From the NCBI GenBank assembly GCA_015231885.1, contig JADGAT010000048.1, positions 1 through 37,775 on the forward strand: a stretch of 37,775 bases of DNA. The letters run 5' to 3'. Under the pieces are notes generated by a model. The model was not told the origin of the DNA, ran no database searches, and was given only the letters and a program-made list of their open reading frames with translations. Position numbers and translations under genes: made by a program. Below are positions 24,661-34,721 of this stretch, in pieces; position 1 is the first letter of the stretch, and each line of letters opens with the position of its first letter. This stretch comes from SAR324 cluster bacterium (GTDB taxonomy: Bacteria; SAR324; NAC60-12).

Positions 24661-24810
24661 TTATTAGCAATTTCATACATCAAAAACAAAATATAATTAA
24701 TGGTCGAAAAAACCAATGTCTTTTTCAGGAATAAAACACTTCTGTGTACAATCTCAAATCAAAATTCCATTGGAGTTCTGATTTGCCTGTGATACAACAA
24801 GGCATATATA
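24661..24810. other. Non-coding stretch without recognised features
   Basis: The region between repeat copy B and the palindromic element is part of the gap of more than 500 bases upstream of the FliN-like gene. It is AT-rich, carries no convincing ORF, and I see no clear promoter or RNA structure in it. Confidence 0.5.
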
Positions 24811-24971
24811 TTATATGAATCCGGAGTTGAAGACGATGTCATTCCGGGCTCGATCCGGAATCCAAAAGAATTCCCAGGGTTTTCTGGATGCCGAATCAAG
24901 TCCGACATGACAAATTAATTTTTTAAAACATTGTTTTTATAGAATAAATTTTAACTTCGGATTCTCATATA
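24811..24971. repeat. Nested palindromic (MITE/REP-like) element
   Basis: The inner arms 24837-24864 and 24885-24912 are complementary at 22 of 28 positions around a 20-base loop; they have the TGTCATTCCGG...GGAATCCA form widespread in bacterial palindromic repeats. A second, outer pair, 24811-24831 and 24951-24971, is also inverted (left TGAATCCGGAGTTGAA, right complement GAGAATCCGAAGTTAA). The whole is about 160 bases and has no coding capacity. Confidence 0.75.
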
Positions 24972-25010
24972 TTCTGTTTTGTTGATTTTTTGTCAATTGG
25001 AAGGGCTGCA

Positions 25011-25517
25011 ATGGAGGATGACAAGGTAACATCTGGTGTCAAAGAAGAAGAACTCTCCAATCATATTCCTGAAGCACAACAGGCCGTTAAGGACATGCTC
25101 GCCCCGGATAAAGAGGTGGAAAAGAATCTCTCCAATCATATTCCTGAAGCACAACAGGCTGTTAAGGGCATGTTGGATTCCGGCCGGAAGACCAAGGCCG
25201 CCCACAAGTCAGTGACTGCTGCACTTTTGAAGAAAGAAGAACCTGAAAAAATATTCCATACAGTTAAATTCGTAGGAGATGTACCATTACGCCTGTATGC
25301 AGAAGTGGCCCGTACCGAAATTGACCTACGCCATATTCTGGCATGGAAAAATGGAAGTATTGTTAAATTTGATAAAATCATTGGAGAGCCCGTGGAGGTT
25401 TTGATTGGTAACCAGCTAATTGCCCGTGGAGAAGTAGTTGTCATCAATAATCGTTTTGGTATCCGAATTAGTGAAATCACACGTCCTGATGAAAAAATTG
25501 GAACTGTACACCATTAG
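25011..25517 (+). CDS. FliN-like flagellar switch/SpoA-domain protein
   Basis: 168 residues from ATG 25011, preceded by GGAAGGG; the frame extends to TTG 24990 without support. The C-terminal 80 residues are a SpoA (FliMN-C) domain: VKFVGDVPLRLYAEVARTEIDL, then KFDKIIGEPVEVLIGNQLIARGEVVVINNRFGIRI. FliN forms the lower C-ring of the flagellar motor; type III secretion systems use a relative. The N-terminal half carries two copies of LSNHIPEAQQAVKxML, from a 75-base tandem duplication. No other flagellar or secretion gene is in the window, so its partner is elsewhere. It is 12 bases upstream of rsmA, on the same strand. The SpoA domain is secure; whether it acts in a flagellum is inferred. Confidence 0.85.
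   Translation: MEDDKVTSGVKEEELSNHIPEAQQAVKDMLAPDKEVEKNLSNHIPEAQQAVKGMLDSGRKTKAAHKSVTAALLKKEEPEKIFHTVKFVGDVPLRLYAEVARTEIDLRHILAWKNGSIVKFDKIIGEPVEVLIGNQLIARGEVVVINNRFGIRISEITRPDEKIGTVHH
25053..25172 (+). repeat. Tandem duplication inside FliN-like gene
   Basis: 25053-25097 and 25128-25172 are identical at 43 of 45 bases with a 75-base period. Both encode LSNHIPEAQQAVKxM in frame. The near identity at third codon positions points to a recent event rather than selection on the protein alone. Confidence 0.92.
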
Positions 25518-25529
25518 AAAGACGGGATT

Positions 25530-26312
25530 ATGTCGAAAAAATGGGGACAACATTTTTTGATTGAACCTCGCTATATCGACCAGATGTTAGATACCGCGCA
25601 AGTCTGCGAAACGGATTGCATACTAGAAATTGGTCCAGGTAAAGGCATTCTGACCAAAGCGATGCTGCAAAAAAAATCACGAGTTACCGCAGTTGAAATT
25701 GATCCTAAATTGTATCAAGATCTCAGTCAACAACTTTCCCAACAGAAAAAATTCACTCCCGTGCACCATGATATTTTGCAATACGACTCTCAGGAACTCC
25801 TATCATTTTATTCTGGACCTTTCAAAATTGTTGCAAACCTTCCATACAATATCGCGACCCTCCTGTTTTTTAAATTAATGGAGCTGCGCGAACATCTGAT
25901 TTCTGTTACCGTGATGGTTCAACAGGAAGTGGCGGAACGTATTTGTGCAACGATAGAAAACAGAAAAGCATACGGTGTGCTCTCCATTGCTGCAGAGATT
26001 GGATTTGAAAGAAAACTGGCCTTTTCTATACCACCTTCTGCTTTTTCTCCTCAGCCCAAAGTAAATTCTGCCGTTGTTCACCTTGTGCCAAAAGCCAGAG
26101 TGATTTCAACAGAAAAAGAAATTTCATTTCTAAGGTGGGTTCAGGGACTATTCAATCAAAGGCGTAAAACTTTGTTAAACAATTTACAACGCTGCACTCC
26201 ATTGAAATTTCAAGCACATCAAACGTATTTGATAAAGCGATATGACAAGCAGCGTGCAGAGACGTTAACCCTGTTAGAATTCATTGAACTTTTTGACTTA
26301 ATGGAAAAATAA
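25530..26312 (+). CDS. rsmA: 16S rRNA dimethyladenosine transferase
   Basis: 260 residues. RsmA (KsgA) dimethylates two adjacent adenosines in the helix 45 loop of 16S rRNA late in 30S assembly. Motifs: KWGQHFLIEP at the N-terminus, SAM-binding LEIGPGKGILT (about residues 33-43), acidic AVEIDPKLYQD, and catalytic NLPYNIATLLF (about 103-113). The C-terminal helical domain includes LFNQRRKTLLNNL, typical of the family. The start ATG 25530 lies 12 bases after the FliN-like stop, so the two genes are probably co-transcribed. A lipoprotein gene follows after 48 bases. Identity is secure. Confidence 0.96.
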   Translation: MSKKWGQHFLIEPRYIDQMLDTAQVCETDCILEIGPGKGILTKAMLQKKSRVTAVEIDPKLYQDLSQQLSQQKKFTPVHHDILQYDSQELLSFYSGPFKIVANLPYNIATLLFFKLMELREHLISVTVMVQQEVAERICATIENRKAYGVLSIAAEIGFERKLAFSIPPSAFSPQPKVNSAVVHLVPKARVISTEKEISFLRWVQGLFNQRRKTLLNNLQRCTPLKFQAHQTYLIKRYDKQRAETLTLLEFIELFDLMEK

Positions 26313-26360
26313 TATTTCCCAGAAGTACAAAAACAACGAGAATACAGATAAGGAGTTTTT

Positions 26361-27023
26361 ATGATTTTTCAAAAAAATAAAGGATTTTTCTTGTTTTTGA
26401 TATGCTGCCTTTCCTTTGTTGTGGGTTGTGGAAGTTCCAAAGAAGAAGACGATTCAGAAGCAAAAGCCGCATTCAATGAATCGGATGTTATCATTGATCA
26501 GGGTTCCGTTGATGAGCTGGAGTACGAAGTCCGAGATTCGGCCATTCGATTTGTGAATCCGACCACACACCCCGCCACCTTAACTCAATACAACGAAGCA
26601 GGAGAGATCGTGGATGTCCATTCGATCCGTACACAGGATACAACAGAGTTTGTGGAAAACCTTTTGCAGGGAAACAGTGATGATGGAATTGAAACCCATC
26701 GTTTGATTCACGAAGATGCCGTCACGGGTGAGATTTTTTTTAAAGGAGAATATTCAGTGGTTGCAGAAGTGGTTGGACTGATTCGGAGCGTTTTGAGCGC
26801 CAGTCTTCTTAGCTCACAAACGGCTATTTGTTTTTTCAGCCAGGCCAATTTACGCACCGACCACTTACTGGAACAATTAGAAAAAGATGTGAGCGGATGC
26901 TTTGATAACTACGCCGAATTGCAAGTGGAAAAAATATCAATCCTGGACAACCTCACCAGTATTGTTTTGTCGTCCAGTACTACATCTTCTAAAAAAACCA
27001 TCAAGCTCCGTGCTGATGAGTGA
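26361..27023 (+). CDS. Putative lipoprotein, unknown
   Basis: 220 residues; ATG 26361 follows AAGGAG at good spacing. The signal FFLFLICCLSFVVGC gives a lipobox with Cys23, then an acidic spacer (SSKEEDDSEAKA). The mature domain is acidic and Thr/Ser-rich, with beta-like segments (YEVRDSAIRFVNPTTHPATLTQYNE, GEIFFKGEYSVVAEVVG) and two more Cys residues that may pair (TAICFFSQ, VSGCFDNY). No family is recognised. Asp after the +1 Cys is absent, so sorting to the outer membrane would be expected by the E. coli rule. It is convergent with the flippase gene, one base apart, without a visible terminator. Confidence 0.72.
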   Translation: MIFQKNKGFFLFLICCLSFVVGCGSSKEEDDSEAKAAFNESDVIIDQGSVDELEYEVRDSAIRFVNPTTHPATLTQYNEAGEIVDVHSIRTQDTTEFVENLLQGNSDDGIETHRLIHEDAVTGEIFFKGEYSVVAEVVGLIRSVLSASLLSSQTAICFFSQANLRTDHLLEQLEKDVSGCFDNYAELQVEKISILDNLTSIVLSSSTTSSKKTIKLRADE

Positions 27024-27024
27024 T

Positions 27025-28584
27025 TTATTTAGAAAGCAATCGAAACAGATGGTGCTTGAAAGGCAATTTTGATTGCTGGAGAACCTCGAGGTTAGCAGAT
27101 GAAATGGGTTTGAGATATACCAAAAGGATGGCGTACACCGCTCCTCCCAAACCAATCAACAACACGATTTTCACAGAAAGGAGCTCAGGCAGAAAGGAGG
27201 CTGCCCCCCACAACACAAACCCCATGCCAGATGCAGCTAATAAAATTTTCCCCATAAATTGCAAGGAATAACGAGGCTTGATGGTTTGGTGCACACACCA
27301 TGTTTCGTAAATAGACGAAAGCACTCCCGTAATCAATGTTCCCCAGACGACACCAATCGCATGATACGATCCGACTAAAATCAGATTGATCACCATATTA
27401 AACCCCCCAAAAAATACCCGAGAACCAATCAGACGATTTTGCTGATCTGCAGCCAGCATAAAACTGGAGTTCAAAATACCAATCTTCACCACACTGAAAT
27501 GCACAAAAAATAATATTAACAATGGTGCCGCACTGCTATTTTCTACTCCGTAAAACAAATCAATCAATTCCCTTGCCATGAATATTCCGCCAACACTGAT
27601 GGGAATGGTAAACAGATAAATAAATTCAAACAGCCCTGTATACACCCTACAAATATTTGCACGATTTCCTTTATGGTATATCTCGGAAATAAAGGGCAGC
27701 ACAAATCCGCCATGCAGTGCCAGTTCAAAGAAACTGGTAGAAAAAAAGGCAAAATTGAAAGCAATGGTATAAAAAGTAACCTGGCTGATATCCGGGTCAA
27801 GTGCACCTAAAATGAAAATATCTCCTCCCTTTCCCAACACATGAAGCATGAGAGAATAGAAATAAAAACTCAGTGCATAAGCATAAATGCGCTTTTGTAG
27901 GGTAGAAGGAACCGGCTCCTTGATCGAGTTGGAACGAAAATAGAACCGGCTGTGGAAAGCAAAAAACAACAAGGTCAACAGTTTGGACCCTATATTGACA
28001 AGCAGCACTTCTGTAATTCCTCCACCAAGCTGGATCAAAATAATAGCACCCCCCAGATAAGCACAGAAAGCGAAAAACTCTACCGTGTTGATCAGACGCT
28101 GTTTGTAATGAATGACCAAAATGCGGCGTGTCAAATCTTGTAAACCTACCGAAATGACAAGAAACAAGACGAACCGCAAGTAATTTGCGAATGGCTGTGA
28201 GTCGGCGGGTATATCTTTAAAAAGGATTTCAACCAGTGGAGCAGCAAAAAGGAAACAAATGCCGCTTACTGTAATCAACAAACAACTGCGGGTTGTTCCC
28301 GCCTGCCGAATCAAAGCAGGAATGTGTATTTCCTTTTTTTTTACTTGAAGCTCTGGAAGAAAACGGGAAAGCGCCCCTTCGATACCAAGAGAAGCGGCCA
28401 GCACCAGGGATGCTTGAAAGTTGAGTAGTACCGATAAAATACCATAATCGGTATTACCTAACAGGCGTACCAGTAAAATGGATTCAGCAAATCGAACGAG
28501 GGATAATCCGCCTTTGCCCAAAAAATCCCAAATCATTGCTGAAACCGCTTTTTGTGCAGACGACATAGGCTGAATGATTTTCAA
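27025..28584 (-). CDS. Polysaccharide flippase (Wzx/MOP superfamily)
   Basis: 519 residues with about 13-14 membrane helices. Start TTG 28584 or ATG 28566 (residue 7); neither has a strong ribosome binding site. The N-terminus, WDFLGKGGLSLVRFAESILLVRLLGNTDYGILSVL and then GIEGALSRFLPE, is characteristic of Wzx-type exporters that flip lipid-linked oligosaccharides across the inner membrane. No adjacent glycosyltransferase cluster is seen, apart from the distant GT-C-like protein at 113. It is the last gene of the minus-strand run from hemB, directly after a methyltransferase. The substrate could be O-antigen, exopolysaccharide or another lipid-linked glycan; this cannot be told from sequence. 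Confidence 0.86.
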   Translation of the reverse strand: MKIIQPMSSAQKAVSAMIWDFLGKGGLSLVRFAESILLVRLLGNTDYGILSVLLNFQASLVLAASLGIEGALSRFLPELQVKKKEIHIPALIRQAGTTRSCLLITVSGICFLFAAPLVEILFKDIPADSQPFANYLRFVLFLVISVGLQDLTRRILVIHYKQRLINTVEFFAFCAYLGGAIILIQLGGGITEVLLVNIGSKLLTLLFFAFHSRFYFRSNSIKEPVPSTLQKRIYAYALSFYFYSLMLHVLGKGGDIFILGALDPDISQVTFYTIAFNFAFFSTSFFELALHGGFVLPFISEIYHKGNRANICRVYTGLFEFIYLFTIPISVGGIFMARELIDLFYGVENSSAAPLLILFFVHFSVVKIGILNSSFMLAADQQNRLIGSRVFFGGFNMVINLILVGSYHAIGVVWGTLITGVLSSIYETWCVHQTIKPRYSLQFMGKILLAASGMGFVLWGAASFLPELLSVKIVLLIGLGGAVYAILLVYLKPISSANLEVLQQSKLPFKHHLFRLLSK

Positions 28585-28592
28585 GTTCTGAA

Positions 28593-29414
28593 TTATTCAG
28601 AAAACTGCTTCTGGATCACCGCATATATATTATGGTATGTCCATTGATTGACAAGGGGGACTCGAGAAAGGAAACGGACGCTCTGTTCCATATATGCAAT
28701 CGGCAATAGTTTAAAAAAATGGCGGGAATATTTATTGATTAAAAAAGTGCCGCCATCATAACCCGATTCAATAATAACACTGTTTTGCGGCACAATCATC
28801 GGCAGCTCCTCTGCGGTAAAAAGAAACAAATGATCTTCACCATCTGGGCCAAATTGTCGGTTTTCTAAAGATTTTCTTGAGGATTTTTTCGAAAATTGGG
28901 AGAAGGTAGGACGGTTATTTTTTAAGGAAGAACCATTTGGTGTCGTGATAATGAGCAGCCCCCCTGGACGTAGAAAACTCATTATTTTTGATAGTATTTC
29001 ATCAGGATGCGCACAGTGCTCTACCAATTCGCCGGCAATCGCCATATCCAGACTTTCTTTCGGAAGGTCCAATTCTTCAATATTGGAAACAATCCAGGTA
29101 ATTTGGCCCTTTTCATACTTGTGCTTTGCATAGGAAATGAATGACTCATTGATATCTATTGCAAAGACAATATAGCCTAATTCTGCCAGCAATAAACTGG
29201 CATTTCCCTGAGCACAGGCAAAATCTCCAATTTGGACATTTCCGGGGTTCTTGAAATACTTCTGAACCGTAGAGATAATGAGATTCAATCGATTCCAGTA
29301 ATTAACCCTGACATTGTCATGTAAATCTGGATTATCAATTTCACGCTTATCATATTGGAGCAACTGTTTGTATTTTTCTTCAAGGGTTGCTTGCAGGATT
29401 TGAGCAGATTTCAT
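28593..29414 (-). CDS. Class I SAM-dependent methyltransferase
   Basis: 273 residues from ATG 29414, with AAGG upstream; TTG 29432 adds six residues. SAM-binding motif I is QIGDFACAQGNASLLLAE (about residues 67-84), followed by the acidic AIDIN and a post-I region LDMAIAGELVEHCAHPDEIL, then FLRPGGLLIITTPNG, all typical of Rossmann-fold methyltransferases of the UbiG/Methyltransf_11 type. Substrate is unknown. Placement immediately before a polysaccharide flippase (8-26 bases) suggests modification of a sugar or lipid-linked glycan, but operon neighbours further upstream are unrelated. The C-terminal hydrophobic stretch (FFKLLPIAYMEQSVRFLSRVP) may bring it to the membrane. Confidence 0.85.
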   Translation of the reverse strand: MKSAQILQATLEEKYKQLLQYDKREIDNPDLHDNVRVNYWNRLNLIISTVQKYFKNPGNVQIGDFACAQGNASLLLAELGYIVFAIDINESFISYAKHKYEKGQITWIVSNIEELDLPKESLDMAIAGELVEHCAHPDEILSKIMSFLRPGGLLIITTPNGSSLKNNRPTFSQFSKKSSRKSLENRQFGPDGEDHLFLFTAEELPMIVPQNSVIIESGYDGGTFLINKYSRHFFKLLPIAYMEQSVRFLSRVPLVNQWTYHNIYAVIQKQFSE

Positions 29415-29440
29415 GGGCTTACTACCTTGCAAAAAATATT

Positions 29441-30076
29441 TCAGTTGAGCATTTCATCTGCATTTTTTCCCATGGTGTGAGGCATCGAGACCATTTGTAA
29501 CAGAGAAATCAAATCCTGCCACCGAGTACTGATATCATAAGACTCCAGCAGTGTTTGCTTTTCAGAACTGGTAAATTCCAAGTTCATAGAGAGAATATTG
29601 ACTAAATGATGGAGAGGAATCATTTTGATTTTATCCCAAATCATCGTGACATTTCTTTTTTCCAGATAGTACTGAAAGGCATCATAGAGAGGTCCTTTTT
29701 CCAGAACAGCGTTCTTTTCCTTTGTGTCATGTTGAAAATCTGTGTAGCGTACCAATGTTTCGCGATACAGTTTGTCGGTAGGAATTTCTTTTTCAACTTG
29801 GAAACGTATTGATCCTTCCAGGCGGATCATGTAATTGCCATTGGGCAACTGCTTACACTGTTCCAGTTGCCCAATACAGCCAATCTTGTATAGTTCTTCT
29901 GTGTTTGCATCCTTAGGTTGAATCATTCCAATGTAAGCATTTTCTGATTCTCGGTGATCCTTTATCATTTGACGATAACGAGGTTCGAAAATATTAAGAG
30001 GCAAGATGCAGCCTGGTAAGAGAATCGTGCCGTATAATGGAAATACGGGAATGATTGTAGGGGGAGTCAGAGCCAT
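29441..30076 (-). CDS. LON substrate-binding domain protein
   Basis: 211 residues from ATG 30076; the frame runs up to 30154 but would overlap the preceding gene by 62 bases. The opening IIPVFPLYGTILLPGCILPLNIFEPRYRQMI is the Lon N-terminal (LON, PUA-like) domain; there is no AAA module and no Ser-Lys protease domain, so this is a stand-alone LON protein, not a protease. Such proteins are common and may present substrates or act as adaptors; function is not established. Residues about 130-205 form a helical bundle as in Lon. It lies 16 bases downstream of the SPL-like gene and 26 bases upstream of the methyltransferase. Confidence 0.9.
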   Translation of the reverse strand: MALTPPTIIPVFPLYGTILLPGCILPLNIFEPRYRQMIKDHRESENAYIGMIQPKDANTEELYKIGCIGQLEQCKQLPNGNYMIRLEGSIRFQVEKEIPTDKLYRETLVRYTDFQHDTKEKNAVLEKGPLYDAFQYYLEKRNVTMIWDKIKMIPLHHLVNILSMNLEFTSSEKQTLLESYDISTRWQDLISLLQMVSMPHTMGKNADEMLN

Positions 30077-30092
30077 AAAAAATCCATCTGTT

Positions 30093-31217
30093 TCAGAAGC
30101 ACTGCCTGAATTGCTGTTGAAAATTATTGCTGAGCATGTCATCCAGTTCATCATTTGTTGTGGGATGAACCGGCATGGTGTGCTGCCACACCGGAACTTT
30201 TTCCATACACAGATAAGTCGTTACCTGTGGTGCCAGCTTATGTATTTCTTGACGAACCGTTTGAAACATCCGCTGGCGGACTTTCTTCAGATAACGCATT
30301 TTTCCATCTTCTCCCTGGATAAATTCGCCAAGAAATATCGTACTTTTAGGAAAACGTTCTTCGACCATTGTTTTGAGCTTAGGGATGTATCGCAATGTTC
30401 CGAGACTGATCCAGGCAATGCTCGCGACAGGAATGGTTTCCAGCAATTGGTGAACCAACTGTCTGTATCCGTTTTCCCAATCAGGATAATAAATCATTGG
30501 ATCAAAATGGAAGGCTACTTTATAGCCTGCTTCCAGCACTTTGCATGCGGCCTGCAGCCGTTCATGCAGTGCTGCCGTTTTATGTTCTTCCTGTTCAACA
30601 ATATAAGGAGGATTCAGCGACCAGGCAATTACCGTATTACCTTGATGCGGTAAATCCAGCAAGTGATCCACATGATTCGATTTTGTTTTCAACTCCAGGA
30701 TGGCATTGTCCAATTCACCAAAAAATGGGACAACCTGTTTATTTATTTCCAAAACTGGATCCAGTGCCAAGCTGTCAGAATGCTCTCCTGTTCCTACCCG
30801 AAACAAGCGCTGCGGTTGGGAAGATACATGCTGACGAACCTGATTTAACACTTCAGCAAGATTGGCATGAACCGTAATCACTGGTTTATTCAAAAAAGCC
30901 TGTAAAATGCAATAACTACATTCCAATGGACAGTTTTCAATCAAATCCAGTGTAAAATAGTTGCAGCAAACAGCACCGTTCGTGATGCCCGGACACGATT
31001 TGATAGAATTGCCTGCAAAATATTTCAAATGTAGTATTTTTTTTCCTTCGGTGAGAGGATTTTTTGCAGGGTCCGGGTTATTTTCATTTTTATGCCAGGA
31101 ATAGTTTTCTAGTATCTCACAAGGTACATCAGAAAATTTTTCAAGCAGGTTTTGAGTGAATGGATCGTTCCTCACTGCCCGATCAACAATAATTTTTTCT
31201 GGAACATAACTGTTCAT
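30093..31217 (-). CDS. SPL-family radical SAM protein (spore photoproduct lyase-like)
   Basis: 374 residues; ATG 31217 overlaps the ribF stop in an ATGA. The radical SAM cluster motif CxxxCxxC is intact as C96, C100 and C103 in NCPLECSYCILQ, preceded by CCNYFTLDLI. The protein matches the SplB/SPL branch in length and layout (EKIIVDRAVRNDP at the start, then FRVGTGEHSDSLALDP and LELKTKSNHVDHLL). Spore photoproduct lyase repairs a thymine dimer in spores; Gram-negative homologues exist, and their substrate is uncertain. Nothing here suggests sporulation. It lies fourth in the hemB-pyrC-ribF run. Family membership is confident, and DNA repair activity is not. Confidence 0.87.
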   Translation of the reverse strand: MNSYVPEKIIVDRAVRNDPFTQNLLEKFSDVPCEILENYSWHKNENNPDPAKNPLTEGKKILHLKYFAGNSIKSCPGITNGAVCCNYFTLDLIENCPLECSYCILQAFLNKPVITVHANLAEVLNQVRQHVSSQPQRLFRVGTGEHSDSLALDPVLEINKQVVPFFGELDNAILELKTKSNHVDHLLDLPHQGNTVIAWSLNPPYIVEQEEHKTAALHERLQAACKVLEAGYKVAFHFDPMIYYPDWENGYRQLVHQLLETIPVASIAWISLGTLRYIPKLKTMVEERFPKSTIFLGEFIQGEDGKMRYLKKVRQRMFQTVRQEIHKLAPQVTTYLCMEKVPVWQHTMPVHPTTNDELDDMLSNNFQQQFRQCF

Positions 31218-32146
31218 GGAGATGGCCTGGATTGCAAATAAGACTTGGCATTTTCAACATCCACTTCGATCTGTTGCTGCAACGCATCCATTCCCGAGAA
31301 CTTCTTTTCTTTCCTCAATTGCTTCAGAGGCCAAATTTCCAATGTTGTCCCATAAATATCATCAGAAAAATCAAATATATAGGTTTCTATGGTTTGTTCT
31401 TGATGCCCAAATGTAGGACGTATGCCGACATTGGTCACCCCATGGTATTTTTGTTCGTTTACGGCAACTTCTGTAACATACACTCCGTTGGTCAAAGGAA
31501 TCTTGATTTCAGGCCTCAAATTGGCAGTAGGAAATCCCAGCGTCCGACCGCGTTGTTCTCCTTTCTGTACAGTCGCGCGTATGCTGTACAATCGACCCAG
31601 ATATTTGGGAATTTGCTCAAAACAATTATCTTCAATCAGTTGGCGAATGAAGGTGCTGCTCACCGTATTATCCCCAATTTCAATAGCGGTAATTTTCTCC
31701 AGATCAAAATTGTATTGTTCGCTATAGCGCTTCAATAATCCAGAATCTCCCATGCGGTTCTTCCCAAAGTGAAAGTCATAACCAATCACCACTTTGACCA
31801 AATTGAAGCGTTCAATCAAAAAATGAAGGATAAAATCATCAGGGGAGAGTTGAGACAATTCAGGAGTGAAGCGAATGATATGAACAGAGTCCAGTCCTGT
31901 TTTTTCCAACAGACGAATTCTAAGTTCCGGTGTACAGATCTTTTTTACGGTTTCCTGGGGATGGATAATTTCCTGAGGATGAGGGTCAAACGTAATCAGA
32001 ACACTGAAACATTGACGCTGCTTGGCCTCTTCAACAACTTTACGAATAATGGACTGGTGCCCCAGGTGTACTCCATCGAAATTGCCGATGGTTACAATAA
32101 CGGGATTTTGAGGAGAAAAATTTTTTCGAAAATTAACAATTTCCAT
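31214..32146 (-). CDS. ribF: Bifunctional riboflavin kinase/FMN adenylyltransferase
   Basis: 310 residues from ATG 32146 (TTG 32152 also possible, overlapping the pyrC stop). It makes FMN and then FAD from riboflavin. The N-terminal nucleotidyltransferase domain shows VTIGNFDGVHLGHQSIIRK (about 17-35) and FDPHPQEIIHP. The C-terminal kinase domain (about 180-305) has RGRTLGFPTANL, the VTNVGIRPTF strand and the acidic ETYIFDFSDDIYG. The stop overlaps the start of the SPL-like gene by four bases and the start lies beside the pyrC stop, showing translational coupling. SPL-type enzymes use Fe-S and SAM, not flavin, so the pairing is probably only transcriptional. Confidence 0.95.
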   Translation of the reverse strand: MEIVNFRKNFSPQNPVIVTIGNFDGVHLGHQSIIRKVVEEAKQRQCFSVLITFDPHPQEIIHPQETVKKICTPELRIRLLEKTGLDSVHIIRFTPELSQLSPDDFILHFLIERFNLVKVVIGYDFHFGKNRMGDSGLLKRYSEQYNFDLEKITAIEIGDNTVSSTFIRQLIEDNCFEQIPKYLGRLYSIRATVQKGEQRGRTLGFPTANLRPEIKIPLTNGVYVTEVAVNEQKYHGVTNVGIRPTFGHQEQTIETYIFDFSDDIYGTTLEIWPLKQLRKEKKFSGMDALQQQIEVDVENAKSYLQSRPSP

Positions 32147-32148
32147 AA

Positions 32149-34466
<2,318 letters not shown>

Positions 34467-34641
34467 TCACAACTCGTTTCAATGATTTTTTGAAGTTCTG
34501 GGCGGAGACTTTTATAGAGTTTTGAAGCGGTGACAATATGAGACTATAGAGATAGCGACTTCTACCAAAAGTACAAGTCAATCTACGATAGCAGTCAATG
34601 AGAAAGGAAACAGAGGGAAGGTATGCGGCAAGTATACTCTC

Positions 34642-34683
34642 AAATAAAAAAACCCTGGCTCTTCAGCAGGAAGAAACCAGGGT
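34642..34683 (-). terminator. Rho-independent terminator of porin gene
   Basis: On the minus strand, CCAGGGT (complement of 34652-34658) pairs with the complement of 34677-34683, and an inner GAAG/CTTC (34661-34664 with 34670-34673) adds to the stem. It is followed by a T-rich tract (complement of 34642-34651). It lies about 40 bases beyond the porin stop and precedes the hemB promoter region. Confidence 0.82.
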
Positions 34684-34721
34684 CAATCAAATACTATCAA
34701 GTATCAATAATAATGTTCAAA

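Noticed and set aside
29441..30076. Lon protease
   Set aside because: Only the N-terminal LON domain is present in 211 residues; there is no Walker motif or Ser-Lys protease domain.
30006..30653. 215-codon plus-strand frame opposite the SPL-like gene
   Set aside because: It lies opposite the LON and SPL-like genes, whose family motifs are clear; the antisense translation has no recognisable features.
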